Source: Arthrobacter sp. StoSoilA2
GTDB lineage: Bacteria; Actinomycetota; Actinomycetes; Actinomycetales; Micrococcaceae
NCBI RefSeq assembly: GCF_019977195.1
Contig: NZ_AP024643.1
Location: 248,001-312,000 of the forward strand
Reading direction: 5' to 3'
Length of the DNA stretch: 64,000 bases
This document shows, in pieces, positions 8,517 to 16,288 of the stretch. Position numbers and translations under genes: made by a program. Positions within the stretch are counted from its first letter, which is position 1. Each line of letters begins with the position of its first letter. The notes beneath the pieces were generated by a model that worked only from the letters and a program-made list of their open reading frames with translations, ran no database searches and was not told the origin of the DNA.

Positions 8517-9734
8517 CTAGAGGGATCGGGCGAGCCGCACAAGTTCAGGTACGGCTTTCGCGGCGAAAATCTCGAAGTCCGTGGGCGAGTTATAGAGGTG
8601 GGCGGAAAGTCGCAGGAAGCCCTCACCGTCATAGGTGGTCACCGCTGTTTCGATGTCCAGCTCGTCCGAGATGAAAGCCCGCACAGTGTGCGAATCCTCG
8701 TGCGAAGTGGCAAGGCCATGCGGCAAGCGGATCAAGCGCAGCGGCCCAACCGGCATGCCGACATCTACTGTGTGGTCCTGCCCTGTGAAGTCGGCAAAGG
8801 CATGGCCAATAAGGGACTCGCCGTAGTCGCAGAGGGCATTGGCGTAGCTGCGAAAAGTTCCCCAGCCGTACCGTTGCGCGATGGTGTCGAACGACGTGCG
8901 TGCGGCCATCCAGGACGTAACATCCTGGGTTCCGACGTGGTCGAAGTTCTCCGGGAAGCTGTGGGGAAAGCCCCACGAGTCAATGAGCGGGGTTAGCTTG
9001 CTGGCGTGTGCACCACGGGCTACGAGGGCGGCCGTACCCCTCGGAGCGCAAGCAAACTTGTGCAGATTGCCAACCCAGAACCCGTCAAAGTCGGGCACGG
9101 GCGATTCCAGGATCCCCGGCGCATGCGCTCCGTCCACGAGCACGGGAATACCCATGGCAGATGCTGCCTCGGCGATGGCCTCTACGGGAAATGCCCGGGC
9201 TGTTGCCGAGGTGATTTGGTCCACCACGATGAGGGCCGTCTTGTTGCTGACTTCTGCCATGACAAGGGCGATTGCGGTCACGGCATCCGCATCCAGCGGC
9301 ACTTCCGCGATTCGGACCCGAGCGCCGTGTCTACGGGCCACCCGGTGAGCCCCGTGCAGTACGGCTCCGTAGGCGTGGTTCGTCATCACGATTTCCGAGC
9401 CAGGTGCAAACTCCAGTGAGTTGTAAACGGCACTGACCCCGGCGCTGGCATTGTGGACCAGTGCCATATGCGCGGCATCGACTCCGAGGAATGCGGCAAC
9501 TTCCGTACGCGCTGCCGCCACCGCGTTGTACTGCCCCATGAACCACGTACAAGGGTTTGCTTCCATGCGGGCCTTGAGCTCCAGCTGGAATTCCTGCGCC
9601 GCGCGAGGAACGGAACCGTATGAGCCGTGATTCAGGTGGACCTTGGTGGGAGTGAGGCTCCAGTCGGAGGAGGAAGGCTCGCCGTCCGGTGTCATCATGG
9701 GACGGGGAGCCGTGAGGTTGCTGGCTGTGTACAC
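8517..9734 (-). CDS. Class V aminotransferase-fold PLP enzyme (isopenicillin-N-epimerase-like)
   Basis: PLP-dependent enzyme of 405 aa from the cysteine desulfurase/isopenicillin N epimerase branch of fold type I. The PLP-binding lysine is in the NLHKF motif, and a conserved Asp/His pair precedes it (VDGAHAPG). The N-terminal HLNHGSYGSVP is characteristic of the epimerase-like subgroup. The GTG start at 9734 has AAGAAGG upstream. It is the first gene of the operon containing the CUT1 transporter, so it may act on the imported compound, perhaps racemising, transaminating or cleaving it; no specific reaction can be claimed. It is divergent from a FadR-type regulator, with operator-like repeats between them. 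Confidence 0.85.
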   Translation of the reverse strand: MYTASNLTAPRPMMTPDGEPSSSDWSLTPTKVHLNHGSYGSVPRAAQEFQLELKARMEANPCTWFMGQYNAVAAARTEVAAFLGVDAAHMALVHNASAGVSAVYNSLEFAPGSEIVMTNHAYGAVLHGAHRVARRHGARVRIAEVPLDADAVTAIALVMAEVSNKTALIVVDQITSATARAFPVEAIAEAASAMGIPVLVDGAHAPGILESPVPDFDGFWVGNLHKFACAPRGTAALVARGAHASKLTPLIDSWGFPHSFPENFDHVGTQDVTSWMAARTSFDTIAQRYGWGTFRSYANALCDYGESLIGHAFADFTGQDHTVDVGMPVGPLRLIRLPHGLATSHEDSHTVRAFISDELDIETAVTTYDGEGFLRLSAHLYNSPTDFEIFAAKAVPELVRLARSL

Positions 9735-9820
9735 AGAGGCCTTCTTGCTTGGAGAGGCGGGACTGTCTGTAAGTTACCTCACACATTCCGCCAAGACAAC
9801 AGACAACTTTCCAAAGACAT

Positions 9821-9920
9821 AAGATGACTTTCCGCAAATCAGCGAGTCTAGGCACAAAACAGCCACCACTGGCAGCAAGAGATAAGATGTCTTGCGATGT
9901 GAAGTCTGACAAGATGTCAT
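9821..9920. promoter_or_regulatory. Candidate operators for the FadR-type regulator
   Basis: Three related 10-mers lie in the 244-nt divergent intergenic region: AAGATGACTT (9821-9830), AAGATGTCTT (9884-9893, almost palindromic) and AAGATGTCAT (9911-9920). The region is much richer in A and T than its surroundings. Their position between the regulator gene and the operon it faces suggests binding sites for that regulator. Confidence 0.5.
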
Positions 9921-9978
9921 ATCACTACGCACGTGCGCAGGTGCTGTAGCGTGGACCGGGTCTGGAGGAGGCGGCTAA

Positions 9979-10671
9979 TTGAGTGCAGTAGAAACGGCCA
10001 TGCAGGGCCTGCGAAACAAGATCGCCTCCGGCGAACTGCTGCCCGGGCAGAAATGCCCTCCCGAAGCGGAGCTGTGCGCCCAGCTTGGAGTCTCACGGAG
10101 CTCCCTGCGGGAAGCTGTCCGCGCCATGTCAGCACTCGGAATCATGGAGTCGCGGCACGGTTCAGGGACCTATATCTCCTCTTTGGAACCCACGGTCATC
10201 CTTCAGAACTTCGCGCTGCTGGTCGACTTGCTTCCTTTGGACGGCCTTTTGGAGCTCTTCGAGATCCGACGATTGATGGAGTCGCACGCTGCGTCCGCAG
10301 CCGCCGCAAATGCAACACCTGCCGCCTTGGCTACCCTGACGGCACTGGTGGCCGGCATGGAAAGCACGGACGACCCTTCCGAATATTCTGAACTGGATTC
10401 GCAGTTCCACGAGGAAATCTGCCGGGCAAGCGGTAACGCCACTCTGGCCGGCTTAGTGCGCCTTTTCCGTTCGCGTGGGGGGCACTTCCATATTTTCGAC
10501 GGCGACGAGGGCACCACTGTGCGTGAGGGGAGCACGGCCGGCCACGCTGCGATCCTGGAGGCGATTGCCCAGCGAAACCCCACTTTGGCTGCGACTGCGA
10601 TGGCAGCACACATTGCGCAGACTGAAACCTGGCTCAAAAGGTTACGGCCTGCCCCGCGGCTCACCGACTAA
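9979..10671 (+). CDS. FadR/GntR-family transcriptional regulator (FCD domain)
   Basis: Regulator of 230 aa. The N-terminal winged helix (about residues 10-75, with LGVSRSSLREAVRAMSALGI as recognition helix region) and a C-terminal all-helical FCD ligand domain place it in the FadR subfamily of GntR. The start is TTG at 9979, chosen because a strong GGAGGAGG lies 7 nt before it. It is divergent from the PLP enzyme-ABC transporter operon and probably represses it in the absence of an acidic ligand. The 3' end, including the stop codon, is tandemly duplicated (see 10657-10689). Confidence 0.9.
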   Translation: MSAVETAMQGLRNKIASGELLPGQKCPPEAELCAQLGVSRSSLREAVRAMSALGIMESRHGSGTYISSLEPTVILQNFALLVDLLPLDGLLELFEIRRLMESHAASAAAANATPAALATLTALVAGMESTDDPSEYSELDSQFHEEICRASGNATLAGLVRLFRSRGGHFHIFDGDEGTTVREGSTAGHAAILEAIAQRNPTLAATAMAAHIAQTETWLKRLRPAPRLTD

Positions 10672-10689
10672 TACGGCTCACCGACTAAT
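10657..10689. repeat. Tandem duplication spanning a stop codon
   Basis: CGGCTCACCGACTAAT occurs twice with a 17-nt period (10657-10672 and 10674-10689), identical over 16 bases. The first copy contains the last codons and the TAA stop of the FadR-type gene. Confidence 0.95.
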
Positions 10690-10746
10690 GAGGAAGCAGC
10701 GTCGGCCGGTGATGATGAACGGCCTACACTGTTTTCTTGTTGAATC

Positions 10747-11013
10747 TCAGTGGTTCCGCAGCATTGAAATGATCTCGGACTTCTTCTTGCCGGAGTAGCC
10801 CTTGATTCCGAGTTCCTTGGCGCGGGACTTCAGTTTGTCCACAGTCCAATCGTCGTAGTCGCCGGACTTGCCTCCCTTGCGGCCTACTTCCTTGCGTCCC
10901 TGTTTGGCCGCAGCATTGGATACGCGGGCCGCTTTTTCCTTGGACGCGCCCTCGTCGCGGAGTTCTTCATATAGCTTCGGGTCCTTCAGACTCGAATTCT
11001 TCTTTCCAGGCAT
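10747..11013 (-). CDS. Rho-N/SAP-like small basic protein
   Basis: 88-aa basic protein. The N-terminal half is lysine- and alanine-rich with KGG-like stress-protein character (RKEVGRKGGKSGDYDDW). The C-terminal 35 residues (WTVDKLKSRAKELGIKGYSGKKKSEIISML) match the Rho termination factor N-terminal/SAP-like helix-extended-loop-helix fold, which suggests nucleic-acid binding. A good ribosome-binding site (AAAGGAAG) precedes the ATG. It lies 36 nt downstream of the DUF6328-like gene in the same direction and may be co-transcribed. Small proteins of this kind are common in Arthrobacter and often stress-linked, but the role is unproven. Confidence 0.8.
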   Translation of the reverse strand: MPGKKNSSLKDPKLYEELRDEGASKEKAARVSNAAAKQGRKEVGRKGGKSGDYDDWTVDKLKSRAKELGIKGYSGKKKSEIISMLRNH

Positions 11014-11049
11014 GGTGCTCTTCCTTTCGCGTATTGATGTGCCTTTTGC

Positions 11050-11568
11050 TCACGGTGCATTTCCGCTCTTGCCGTTCCCGTTTTGCAGGGCCCGCCGCTG
11101 CAGCCATATGGGCATGCCCACAACGAGTAGCAGCAGGACCAGGACGATGAAGCCACCGGCAATCAGGGCTGCTGTTCGGCCGGCGGTGACATCGAAGACC
11201 AGGGTGGCCGAACCCACAATCAGGATGGCTACGCCGCCCAAGGCCCATTTGGTGATGGCATCGGCACTGGAGACGAGAGTGGCTTTGAGTCCCCGGCGGA
11301 AGAGGCGGCGATGCACGCTGACCGGAAGAAGGATCAAAGCAGTTGTCAGGGCCGCTGCCATGACATTGAAGAGGTAGAGTCCGCGCTGCCACTCGTCCAG
11401 GTGCTCAAAGCGCGCTTGGAAGGGCAAGGTCAGCAGGAAGCCTCCCAGGATCTGGACGCCGGTCTGGAGCACCCGCAGTTCCTGGATCAGCTCCATCCAG
11501 TTGCGGTCCATCCGTTCTTCAACGGATTCATTCCTGCCGGTCCTGGGAACCTGCTCCGGCTCTACCAT
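11050..11568 (-). CDS. DUF6328-family four-helix membrane protein
   Basis: 172-aa integral membrane protein. An acidic, hydrophilic N-terminus (about 35 residues) is followed by four membrane segments in two pairs: LQTGVQILGGFLLTLPF and LYLFNVMAAALTTALILLPV, then WALGGVAILIVGSATLVF and ALIAGGFIVLVLLLLVVGMPI. The pattern and the conserved ELRVLQTGVQ segment fit the DUF6328 family, which has no known function. It is upstream of the Rho-N-like gene. Confidence 0.75.
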   Translation of the reverse strand: MVEPEQVPRTGRNESVEERMDRNWMELIQELRVLQTGVQILGGFLLTLPFQARFEHLDEWQRGLYLFNVMAAALTTALILLPVSVHRRLFRRGLKATLVSSADAITKWALGGVAILIVGSATLVFDVTAGRTAALIAGGFIVLVLLLLVVGMPIWLQRRALQNGNGKSGNAP

Positions 11569-11683
11569 TCGTACACCTCCAGATAGGTATTGGTGGACGC
11601 CGACACTACACCGGACTACGGTCGAACTGTCAGCATTCCTCGAACAATTTTTGGGGCCTCAAAGGATTTCCAAGGAGGAAGAA

Positions 11684-11950
11684 ATGAGTCAGGACGAACA
11701 CCGCGTTGACCCTGAAGACGCTGCCGGCGGCTATGGCACACCAACGCCTGAGCAGGAACTGCCAGGACAGGGATCGGAGCGTGAAGCACCCGAGCGGCCA
11801 TCGCCGGGTACGCCTCCCGGACCGGGGGAGCCACCTGAGGGCAGGCCCACTCCGGAAGACCCGGACACTTCTCCTGTTCCGGAGTCGCCGGACGAATTCC
11901 CTACTCCGCGGGATCCTGACGTGGCACCTCCTCCCAGTACGGGCGGGTAA
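11684..11950 (+). CDS. Proline-rich acidic hypothetical protein
   Basis: 88-aa protein made almost entirely of Pro, Glu, Asp, Gly, Ser and Thr, predicted disordered and acidic. The start at 11684 is supported by AAGGAGG 5 nt upstream; a longer frame beginning at 11501 runs antisense to the neighbouring gene and is not credible. Irregular PxPExP and TPEDPD-like units recur through the C-terminal half. The composition resembles the proline-rich product encoded at 20432-20638, so the two may belong to one group of small disordered proteins. No function is known. Confidence 0.65.
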   Translation: MSQDEHRVDPEDAAGGYGTPTPEQELPGQGSEREAPERPSPGTPPGPGEPPEGRPTPEDPDTSPVPESPDEFPTPRDPDVAPPPSTGG

Positions 11951-12141
11951 AACACTGCGTTTCATGCGAACATGGCGGCTAAAGCGCCCGTTCCGGAGCC
12001 TGTATCCGGGTGCCGGATGCGCCGGAGGACTGCCCCTGCTTGCAGTTCGCCTGCAGTGGGACAGTCCTCACGTTCCGCGGTATTCATCGGCAGGCCGACC
12101 AAAGTCCTTGGCCGGTGCGGGTCATTGTCGCGGTGCGCGCT

Positions 12142-12312
12142 CTATACCGTGTGTCCCCTGCGGCCCGACATGAAGCTGAGCAACCAGCCGATAGCTGCGA
12201 TAACGAGGAGGACCACGCCTACCCACAGCAGCCAGTTCAGGGCCTGCGAGAAGCCGCCCACCAAGAGAAGGACAATTGCAACTACACCAGCAATGATCAG
12301 AAGCGTGTTCAT
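12142..12312 (-). CDS. Small two-helix membrane protein
   Basis: 56-aa protein with two hydrophobic helices (TLLIIAGVVAIVLLLVGGF and WLLWVGVVLLVIAAIGWLL) and a short basic tail (SGRRGHTV). The start at 12312 is preceded by AAAGGAAT. It resembles the short actinobacterial hydrophobic proteins of the DUF6131 type, but this is by pattern only. An inverted-repeat sequence lies 23 nt upstream of the start. The role is unknown; such genes are often stress-responsive. Confidence 0.6.
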   Translation of the reverse strand: MNTLLIIAGVVAIVLLLVGGFSQALNWLLWVGVVLLVIAAIGWLLSFMSGRRGHTV

Positions 12313-12614
12313 GGTCAGCACATTCCTTTCTGGGGGAATCCGCAAAGAATCTTTGGATTCCTGACTATGCATTCCTATTTACTTCTACGGTTACTTGGGA
12401 GCGTTCCACCGCCTCCAAGTACTTTTTATCGCTACCACTTCCGGCCCTCACCGAGGGGTGAAGTTCGCCAGATGTGAACAGCAACACTCTTCATTGTACT
12501 ACTAAGCAACCTTATGAAAGAGTTATTGAAGTCGCCACTTGATGAATGACCCACATCGAAGGAATTCGACACCAGGGTTTTTCGCTTGCACCGACCGTCC
12601 AAGGAGAGGAAAAC
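12313..12614. promoter_or_regulatory. Divergent intergenic region upstream of dps
   Basis: This 302-nt gap holds no credible gene. Near the small membrane gene it contains a palindromic stretch (12335-12361): outer arms GGAATC/GATTCC and inner arms CAAAGA/TCTTTG, which could be a regulator site. The half next to dps is AT-rich and probably carries its promoter, but no clear -35/-10 pair was identified. Confidence 0.4.
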
Positions 12615-13094
12615 ATGAAAGCGTCACAGCAGCTTGCAGACAACCTTCAAATCGTCCTGACAGACCTGATCGAGCTACAGCTCCAGGGCAAGCAGGCGCA
12701 CTGGAACATCGTCGGTCCGAACTTCCGTGACCTCCACCTCCAGCTGGACGAACTCGTTGCGGCCACCCGTCAATTCGCGGATGACACCGCCGAACGGATG
12801 AGGGCCCTTCACGCCTTGCCCGATGGCCGGAGCGGGACCATCTCCGCCGGCACCCGCCTTGAAGAGTTCCCCGGCGGGCTGGTCAACACCAAGAACGCAG
12901 TCAAGCTGGTCACCGAGCGTGTGGAGCGGACCGTCCAGACCATGCGGGACGTCCATGACGAGGTGGACGAAGAAGATCCCACAACAGCGGACCTGCTGCA
13001 CGAATTCATCGCCCGCCTGGAGCAGCTTGTATGGATGATCAACGCCGAGGTCATGAGCGCGGGAGCCGCAGTCACGGATCCCGACGAAGCCTAG
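12615..13094 (+). CDS. dps: Dps-family DNA-protection ferritin
   Basis: Ferritin-like protein of 159 aa that oxidises and stores iron and shields DNA during starvation or oxidative stress. The inter-subunit ferroxidase residues are all present: His29 (QAHWN), His41 and Asp45 (HLQLDE), Asp56 and Glu60 (DDTAER). The start is the ATG at 12615, preceded by AAGGAGAGG; an upstream in-frame ATG at 12546 lacks such a site. The C-terminus is short and acidic, without a lysine-rich DNA-binding tail. It lies 26 nt upstream of topoisomerase IB in the same direction, so the two may be co-expressed under stress. Confidence 0.93.
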   Translation: MKASQQLADNLQIVLTDLIELQLQGKQAHWNIVGPNFRDLHLQLDELVAATRQFADDTAERMRALHALPDGRSGTISAGTRLEEFPGGLVNTKNAVKLVTERVERTVQTMRDVHDEVDEEDPTTADLLHEFIARLEQLVWMINAEVMSAGAAVTDPDEA

Positions 13095-13120
13095 CCCACC
13101 CCTGAATTCGATCACTGAAA

Positions 13121-14110
13121 ATGCCAAGGCTTCGGCGAAGTGACCTTTCCAAGCCCGGTATTGAACGCCGCAGGGCCGGCAAAGGGTTCAGTTACAGGTA
13201 TCCCGACGGGAGCCTGGTCAGCCAAGAGGATCGCCAGCGCATTAATGCGCTGGCGATCCCGCCTGCGTGGACCGAGGTGTGGATCAGTCCCGACATCAAT
13301 GGACACATCCAGGCCACGGGTGTGGACGCGGCGGGTCGAAGCCAATACATCTACCACCCTCGGTGGCGCGAACGTAAAGACACCGAGAAGTTCCAGCGGG
13401 CCACGGAATTGGGCTCGGTGCTTCCTGGCGTGCGCAGGACTGTCACACTGCACTTGAAAGACACCTTGTCTCCCAGGCAGCAGACCCTGGCCGCAGCCGT
13501 GCGTCTCATGGATCTGGGCGCTCTCCGCGTGGGCTCTGAAAGCTACATGCGTCAGAACGGCTCCTACGGACTCACCACGCTCAGGTGCCGGCACGCGAGA
13601 ATCAAGGACAATGCCGTGGGCCTGAAGTTCCCGGGCAAGAGCGGGCAGTGGTGGGACATCTCCATCCAGGATCCCGCGCTGGCAGCTTTCCTGGAGCCGC
13701 TGGCCCGCCGGCCCGGCAAGGAACGCTTGCTGGCCTACCGGTCCGATGGTTCATGGGTTTCGGTGGACGCTGCCATGATCAACGAGTACCTCCGCGGAAT
13801 AGCCGGAGCGGCCTACACCTCCAAGGATTTCCGTACCTGGAAGGGGACCGCGGCGGCAGCCCTGTCCTTGTTGAAGTCCGAAGGCACCATGACGCGGCCC
13901 CAGGCTTTGGTGAAGGCCATGAAGGACGCTGCCCAGCTGCTTGGCAACACCCCCACCGTGGCGCGTACTTCCTACGTGGATCCCAGGATCGTGGAGGCCT
14001 ATCTGTCCGGGGAATTGCAGGACGTGAAGCCCACTGAGGCTTCGATTGCAGCCTTCCTCATTGGGAAGCAGAGCCAGGGTATTCCGGTCCAGGACACAAA
14101 AAAGGCCTGA
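13121..14110 (+). CDS. Type IB DNA topoisomerase
   Basis: Poxvirus-like bacterial topoisomerase IB of 329 aa that relaxes supercoils through a 3'-phosphotyrosine intermediate. The catalytic tyrosine is Tyr285 in ARTSYVDPR. Other catalytic-site segments are LGALRVGSESY (first arginine), TTLRCRHA and DFRTWKGT. The N-terminal DNA-clamp domain is recognisable by the segment around residues 30-60. Length is normal for the family. It follows dps by 26 nt. The segment encoding residues 37-46 lies in a perfect 32-bp palindrome (13228-13259). A hairpin terminator overlaps the stop codon. Confidence 0.93.
   Translation: MPRLRRSDLSKPGIERRRAGKGFSYRYPDGSLVSQEDRQRINALAIPPAWTEVWISPDINGHIQATGVDAAGRSQYIYHPRWRERKDTEKFQRATELGSVLPGVRRTVTLHLKDTLSPRQQTLAAAVRLMDLGALRVGSESYMRQNGSYGLTTLRCRHARIKDNAVGLKFPGKSGQWWDISIQDPALAAFLEPLARRPGKERLLAYRSDGSWVSVDAAMINEYLRGIAGAAYTSKDFRTWKGTAAAALSLLKSEGTMTRPQALVKAMKDAAQLLGNTPTVARTSYVDPRIVEAYLSGELQDVKPTEASIAAFLIGKQSQGIPVQDTKKA
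13228..13259. repeat. Perfect 32-bp palindrome inside topoisomerase IB gene
   Basis: The two 16-nt halves (13228-13243 and 13244-13259) are exact reverse complements with no spacer; the centre reads GCGCATTAATGCGC. It is entirely within the reading frame and encodes a segment conserved in the family. Confidence 0.97.
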
Positions 14111-14143
14111 AGCCACCCAAATCCGGGGGTCTTCAGGCCTTTT
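14098..14143. terminator. Bidirectional hairpin terminator
   Basis: Stem AAAAAGGCCTGAAG pairs with CTTCAGGCCTTTT around an 18-nt loop. A runs on one side and T runs on the other allow termination in both directions. It separates the convergent topoisomerase IB and ptsH genes, and the topoisomerase stop codon lies in the left arm. Confidence 0.85.
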
Positions 14144-14169
14144 CCGTGTCGCTGAGGGGTTTAGCGGTC

Positions 14170-14448
14170 CTACTCGGCGTCGTGGTCCGTTTCGAGGATC
14201 TTCACCAGGCTGTCCAGGGCTGCTTCTGCCCCTTCGCCTTCGGCACGCAGCACTACGACATCGCCGTGGGAGGCGCCCAGGCTCATGAGGGACAGGATGC
14301 TCGCTGCGTCCATGGCGTCATCGGCAGGCTCGCCTTCGCGGGCGATGGTGACCTCGAGGTCAAGGTCGCCTGCGGCTTCAGCGAAGATGGCTGCCGGGCG
14401 GGCGTGGAGGCCGACGCGGCTTGCGATGGTGGCGGTACGTTCAGGCAT
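14170..14448 (-). CDS. ptsH: Phosphocarrier protein HPr
   Basis: General PTS phosphocarrier of 92 aa that passes phosphate from Enzyme I to EIIA domains. The phosphorylated histidine is His15 in GLHARPA. The segment around Ser50 (AASILSLMSL) corresponds to the regulatory-serine region of HPr. It is the last gene of the fructose PTS cluster, 35 nt after ptsI. Its position next to both ptsI and the fructose permease suggests that general PTS components are made mainly in response to fructose in this organism, as in several actinobacteria. Confidence 0.95.
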   Translation of the reverse strand: MPERTATIASRVGLHARPAAIFAEAAGDLDLEVTIAREGEPADDAMDAASILSLMSLGASHGDVVVLRAEGEGAEAALDSLVKILETDHDAE

Positions 14449-14483
14449 TGGTGCTCCTTTGATGTGGGTGGTTGTGGGGAAGT

Positions 14484-16196
14484 CTAGAGGCCGAGCTCGT
14501 TCAGGATGGGAAGCTGGGCCCGGACCGCGCTGCGTGCCGCGGCTGCGTTGGGGGCCGTCAAGGCAATCGCTGCCAGCTGTTGCGCCTGGGCAACAGTCAC
14601 AGTGGCGAGCACGGTCGCGACGGCGGCAAGCGCCCGGGCACTCATCGACAGCGTCGCCACGCCAAGGCCAACGAGTACGACGGCGAGTGCCGGGTCCGCT
14701 GCTGCCTCACCGCAGACGCCAACCGGCTTGGCCGTGCCGCTTTCGCCGCTGACCTGCGCGGCGCCGTCGGCCGTTAGCTTGACCAACTGCAGGACTGCAG
14801 GCTGCCACGGATCGTTCAGGGTGGCGAGCGGCCCAAGCTGGCGGTCTGCTGCCATGGCGTACTGCGTGAGATCGTTGGTGCCAAGGGACGCGAAGCTCAC
14901 TTCGCGCAGAACAGTGGCGGCGGTCAGCGCTGCCGACGGAACCTCCACCATGACACCAGGGGTTTTGAGCCCGGCGGCGGCGCAAAGCGTGGCGAACCGC
15001 GCGGCCTCGTCCGCCGTCGAGATCATGGGTGCCATGACCCAGACCTCGGCATTGTTGGCTGCTTCGGCGGCGGCGATGGCCTCGAGCTGCCGTTCGAGGA
15101 CGCCGGGGGACGTGAGGTCCGTGCGGTATCCGCGGACACCGAGTGCGGGGTTCGGTTCGTCGGCGTTGGTGAGGAACGGCAGCGGCTTGTCCGCGCCCGC
15201 GTCCAGGGTCCTGACCACAACTTTCTTACCCGGGAAGGCTGCAAAAACGGCTCCGTAAGCCGCGATCTGTTCCTCCACAGTGGGTTCGTCGTCGCGGTCC
15301 AGGAAGCAGAATTCCGTCCGCAGAAGTCCAACGCCCTCGGCGCCGGCGTCGGCCGCTTTGACAGCATCCGCACCCGTGCCAACGTTTGCCAACAACGGCA
15401 CCCGGAAACCGTCGGCCATGGTGTTGTTCCCGCTGAAGGCCGCCAGCGTGGAAGCCTGGGTGGCCCACGCCTTGGCAGCCAACCGCAGGTCTTCACCTGG
15501 CTCAACTGTGATGGTGCCTGCGGCGCCGTCCACATAGACCTCGGTGCCATCCGCAATCTCGTCCACACCCAGTGCGGCCACGACGGCGGGCAAGCCGAGA
15601 GCACGGGCAAGGATGGCTGTATGCGACTGCGGCCCGCCGCTGGAGGTAATCAGCGCGACTACCTTGGATGGGTCCAGTGTGGCAGTATCAGCAGGCGCCA
15701 GGTCCTCAGCCGCCAGGATGAAGGGGACATCGGAGGCCGGGATCCCCGGTGCCGGCAGGCCCCGGAGCTCAGACACTATGCGTGCCCGGACGTCGAGGAC
15801 GTCCGCCACGCGCTCGGCCATGTACCCGCCCAGGCCCTTGAGGGTCTCAGCCACCGTTCCGCCAGCCTCCCAGATTGCACGTTCAGCAGTCCGTGCACCA
15901 CCTGGAGCCTCAGGAGACAACAGCTTGATGGCCGATTTCACCAGCATGGGGTCGGCGGCCATCAAGGCCGTTGCTTCCAGTACTTCCTTGCCTTCTCCGT
16001 TGGCCGTAGCCGCGCGGGCCCTCAGTTCAGCCTGAACCGCCTTGGCAGCGTCCTTGATGCGCTGCCCCTGCGATTCAACCGTGACGTCGGCAGGAATGTT
16101 GACGTTCGGGTGCGGCTCCTGGATCGGTTTCGGCATCTGCTTTACCGGTGCCAGGACGCGCCCGGGAGCTACGCCTACGCCTGAGAAGGTCTGCAT
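14484..16196 (-). CDS. ptsI: PTS Enzyme I (phosphoenolpyruvate-protein phosphotransferase)
   Basis: Cytoplasmic Enzyme I of 570 aa that autophosphorylates from PEP and phosphorylates HPr. The active histidine is His192 in GGPQSHTAI. The C-terminal PEP-binding domain carries the usual motifs (GLLRTEFCF and SLGTNDLTQY). Full family length. It follows fruA by 75 nt and precedes ptsH. Codon use is Ala-rich like the rest of the cluster. Confidence 0.95.
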   Translation of the reverse strand: MQTFSGVGVAPGRVLAPVKQMPKPIQEPHPNVNIPADVTVESQGQRIKDAAKAVQAELRARAATANGEGKEVLEATALMAADPMLVKSAIKLLSPEAPGGARTAERAIWEAGGTVAETLKGLGGYMAERVADVLDVRARIVSELRGLPAPGIPASDVPFILAAEDLAPADTATLDPSKVVALITSSGGPQSHTAILARALGLPAVVAALGVDEIADGTEVYVDGAAGTITVEPGEDLRLAAKAWATQASTLAAFSGNNTMADGFRVPLLANVGTGADAVKAADAGAEGVGLLRTEFCFLDRDDEPTVEEQIAAYGAVFAAFPGKKVVVRTLDAGADKPLPFLTNADEPNPALGVRGYRTDLTSPGVLERQLEAIAAAEAANNAEVWVMAPMISTADEAARFATLCAAAGLKTPGVMVEVPSAALTAATVLREVSFASLGTNDLTQYAMAADRQLGPLATLNDPWQPAVLQLVKLTADGAAQVSGESGTAKPVGVCGEAAADPALAVVLVGLGVATLSMSARALAAVATVLATVTVAQAQQLAAIALTAPNAAAARSAVRAQLPILNELGL

Positions 16197-16252
16197 GTAT
16201 CTGGTCCTCTGATTGCTTGGGTGCTGTTGGGCTGACGGATTATCTGCCGGCG

Positions 16253-16288
16253 CTTACACGCCTGCCGGGACTTACACGCCTGCTGGGA
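16253..16288. repeat. Tandem duplication across the fruA stop codon
   Basis: Two 18-nt copies of CTTACACGCCTGCCGGGA (16253-16270, and 16271-16288 with one mismatch). On the minus strand this repeats the codons for VPAGV plus TAA, so fruA ends with VPAGV-stop followed directly by an untranslated in-frame VPAGV-stop copy. Confidence 0.95.
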
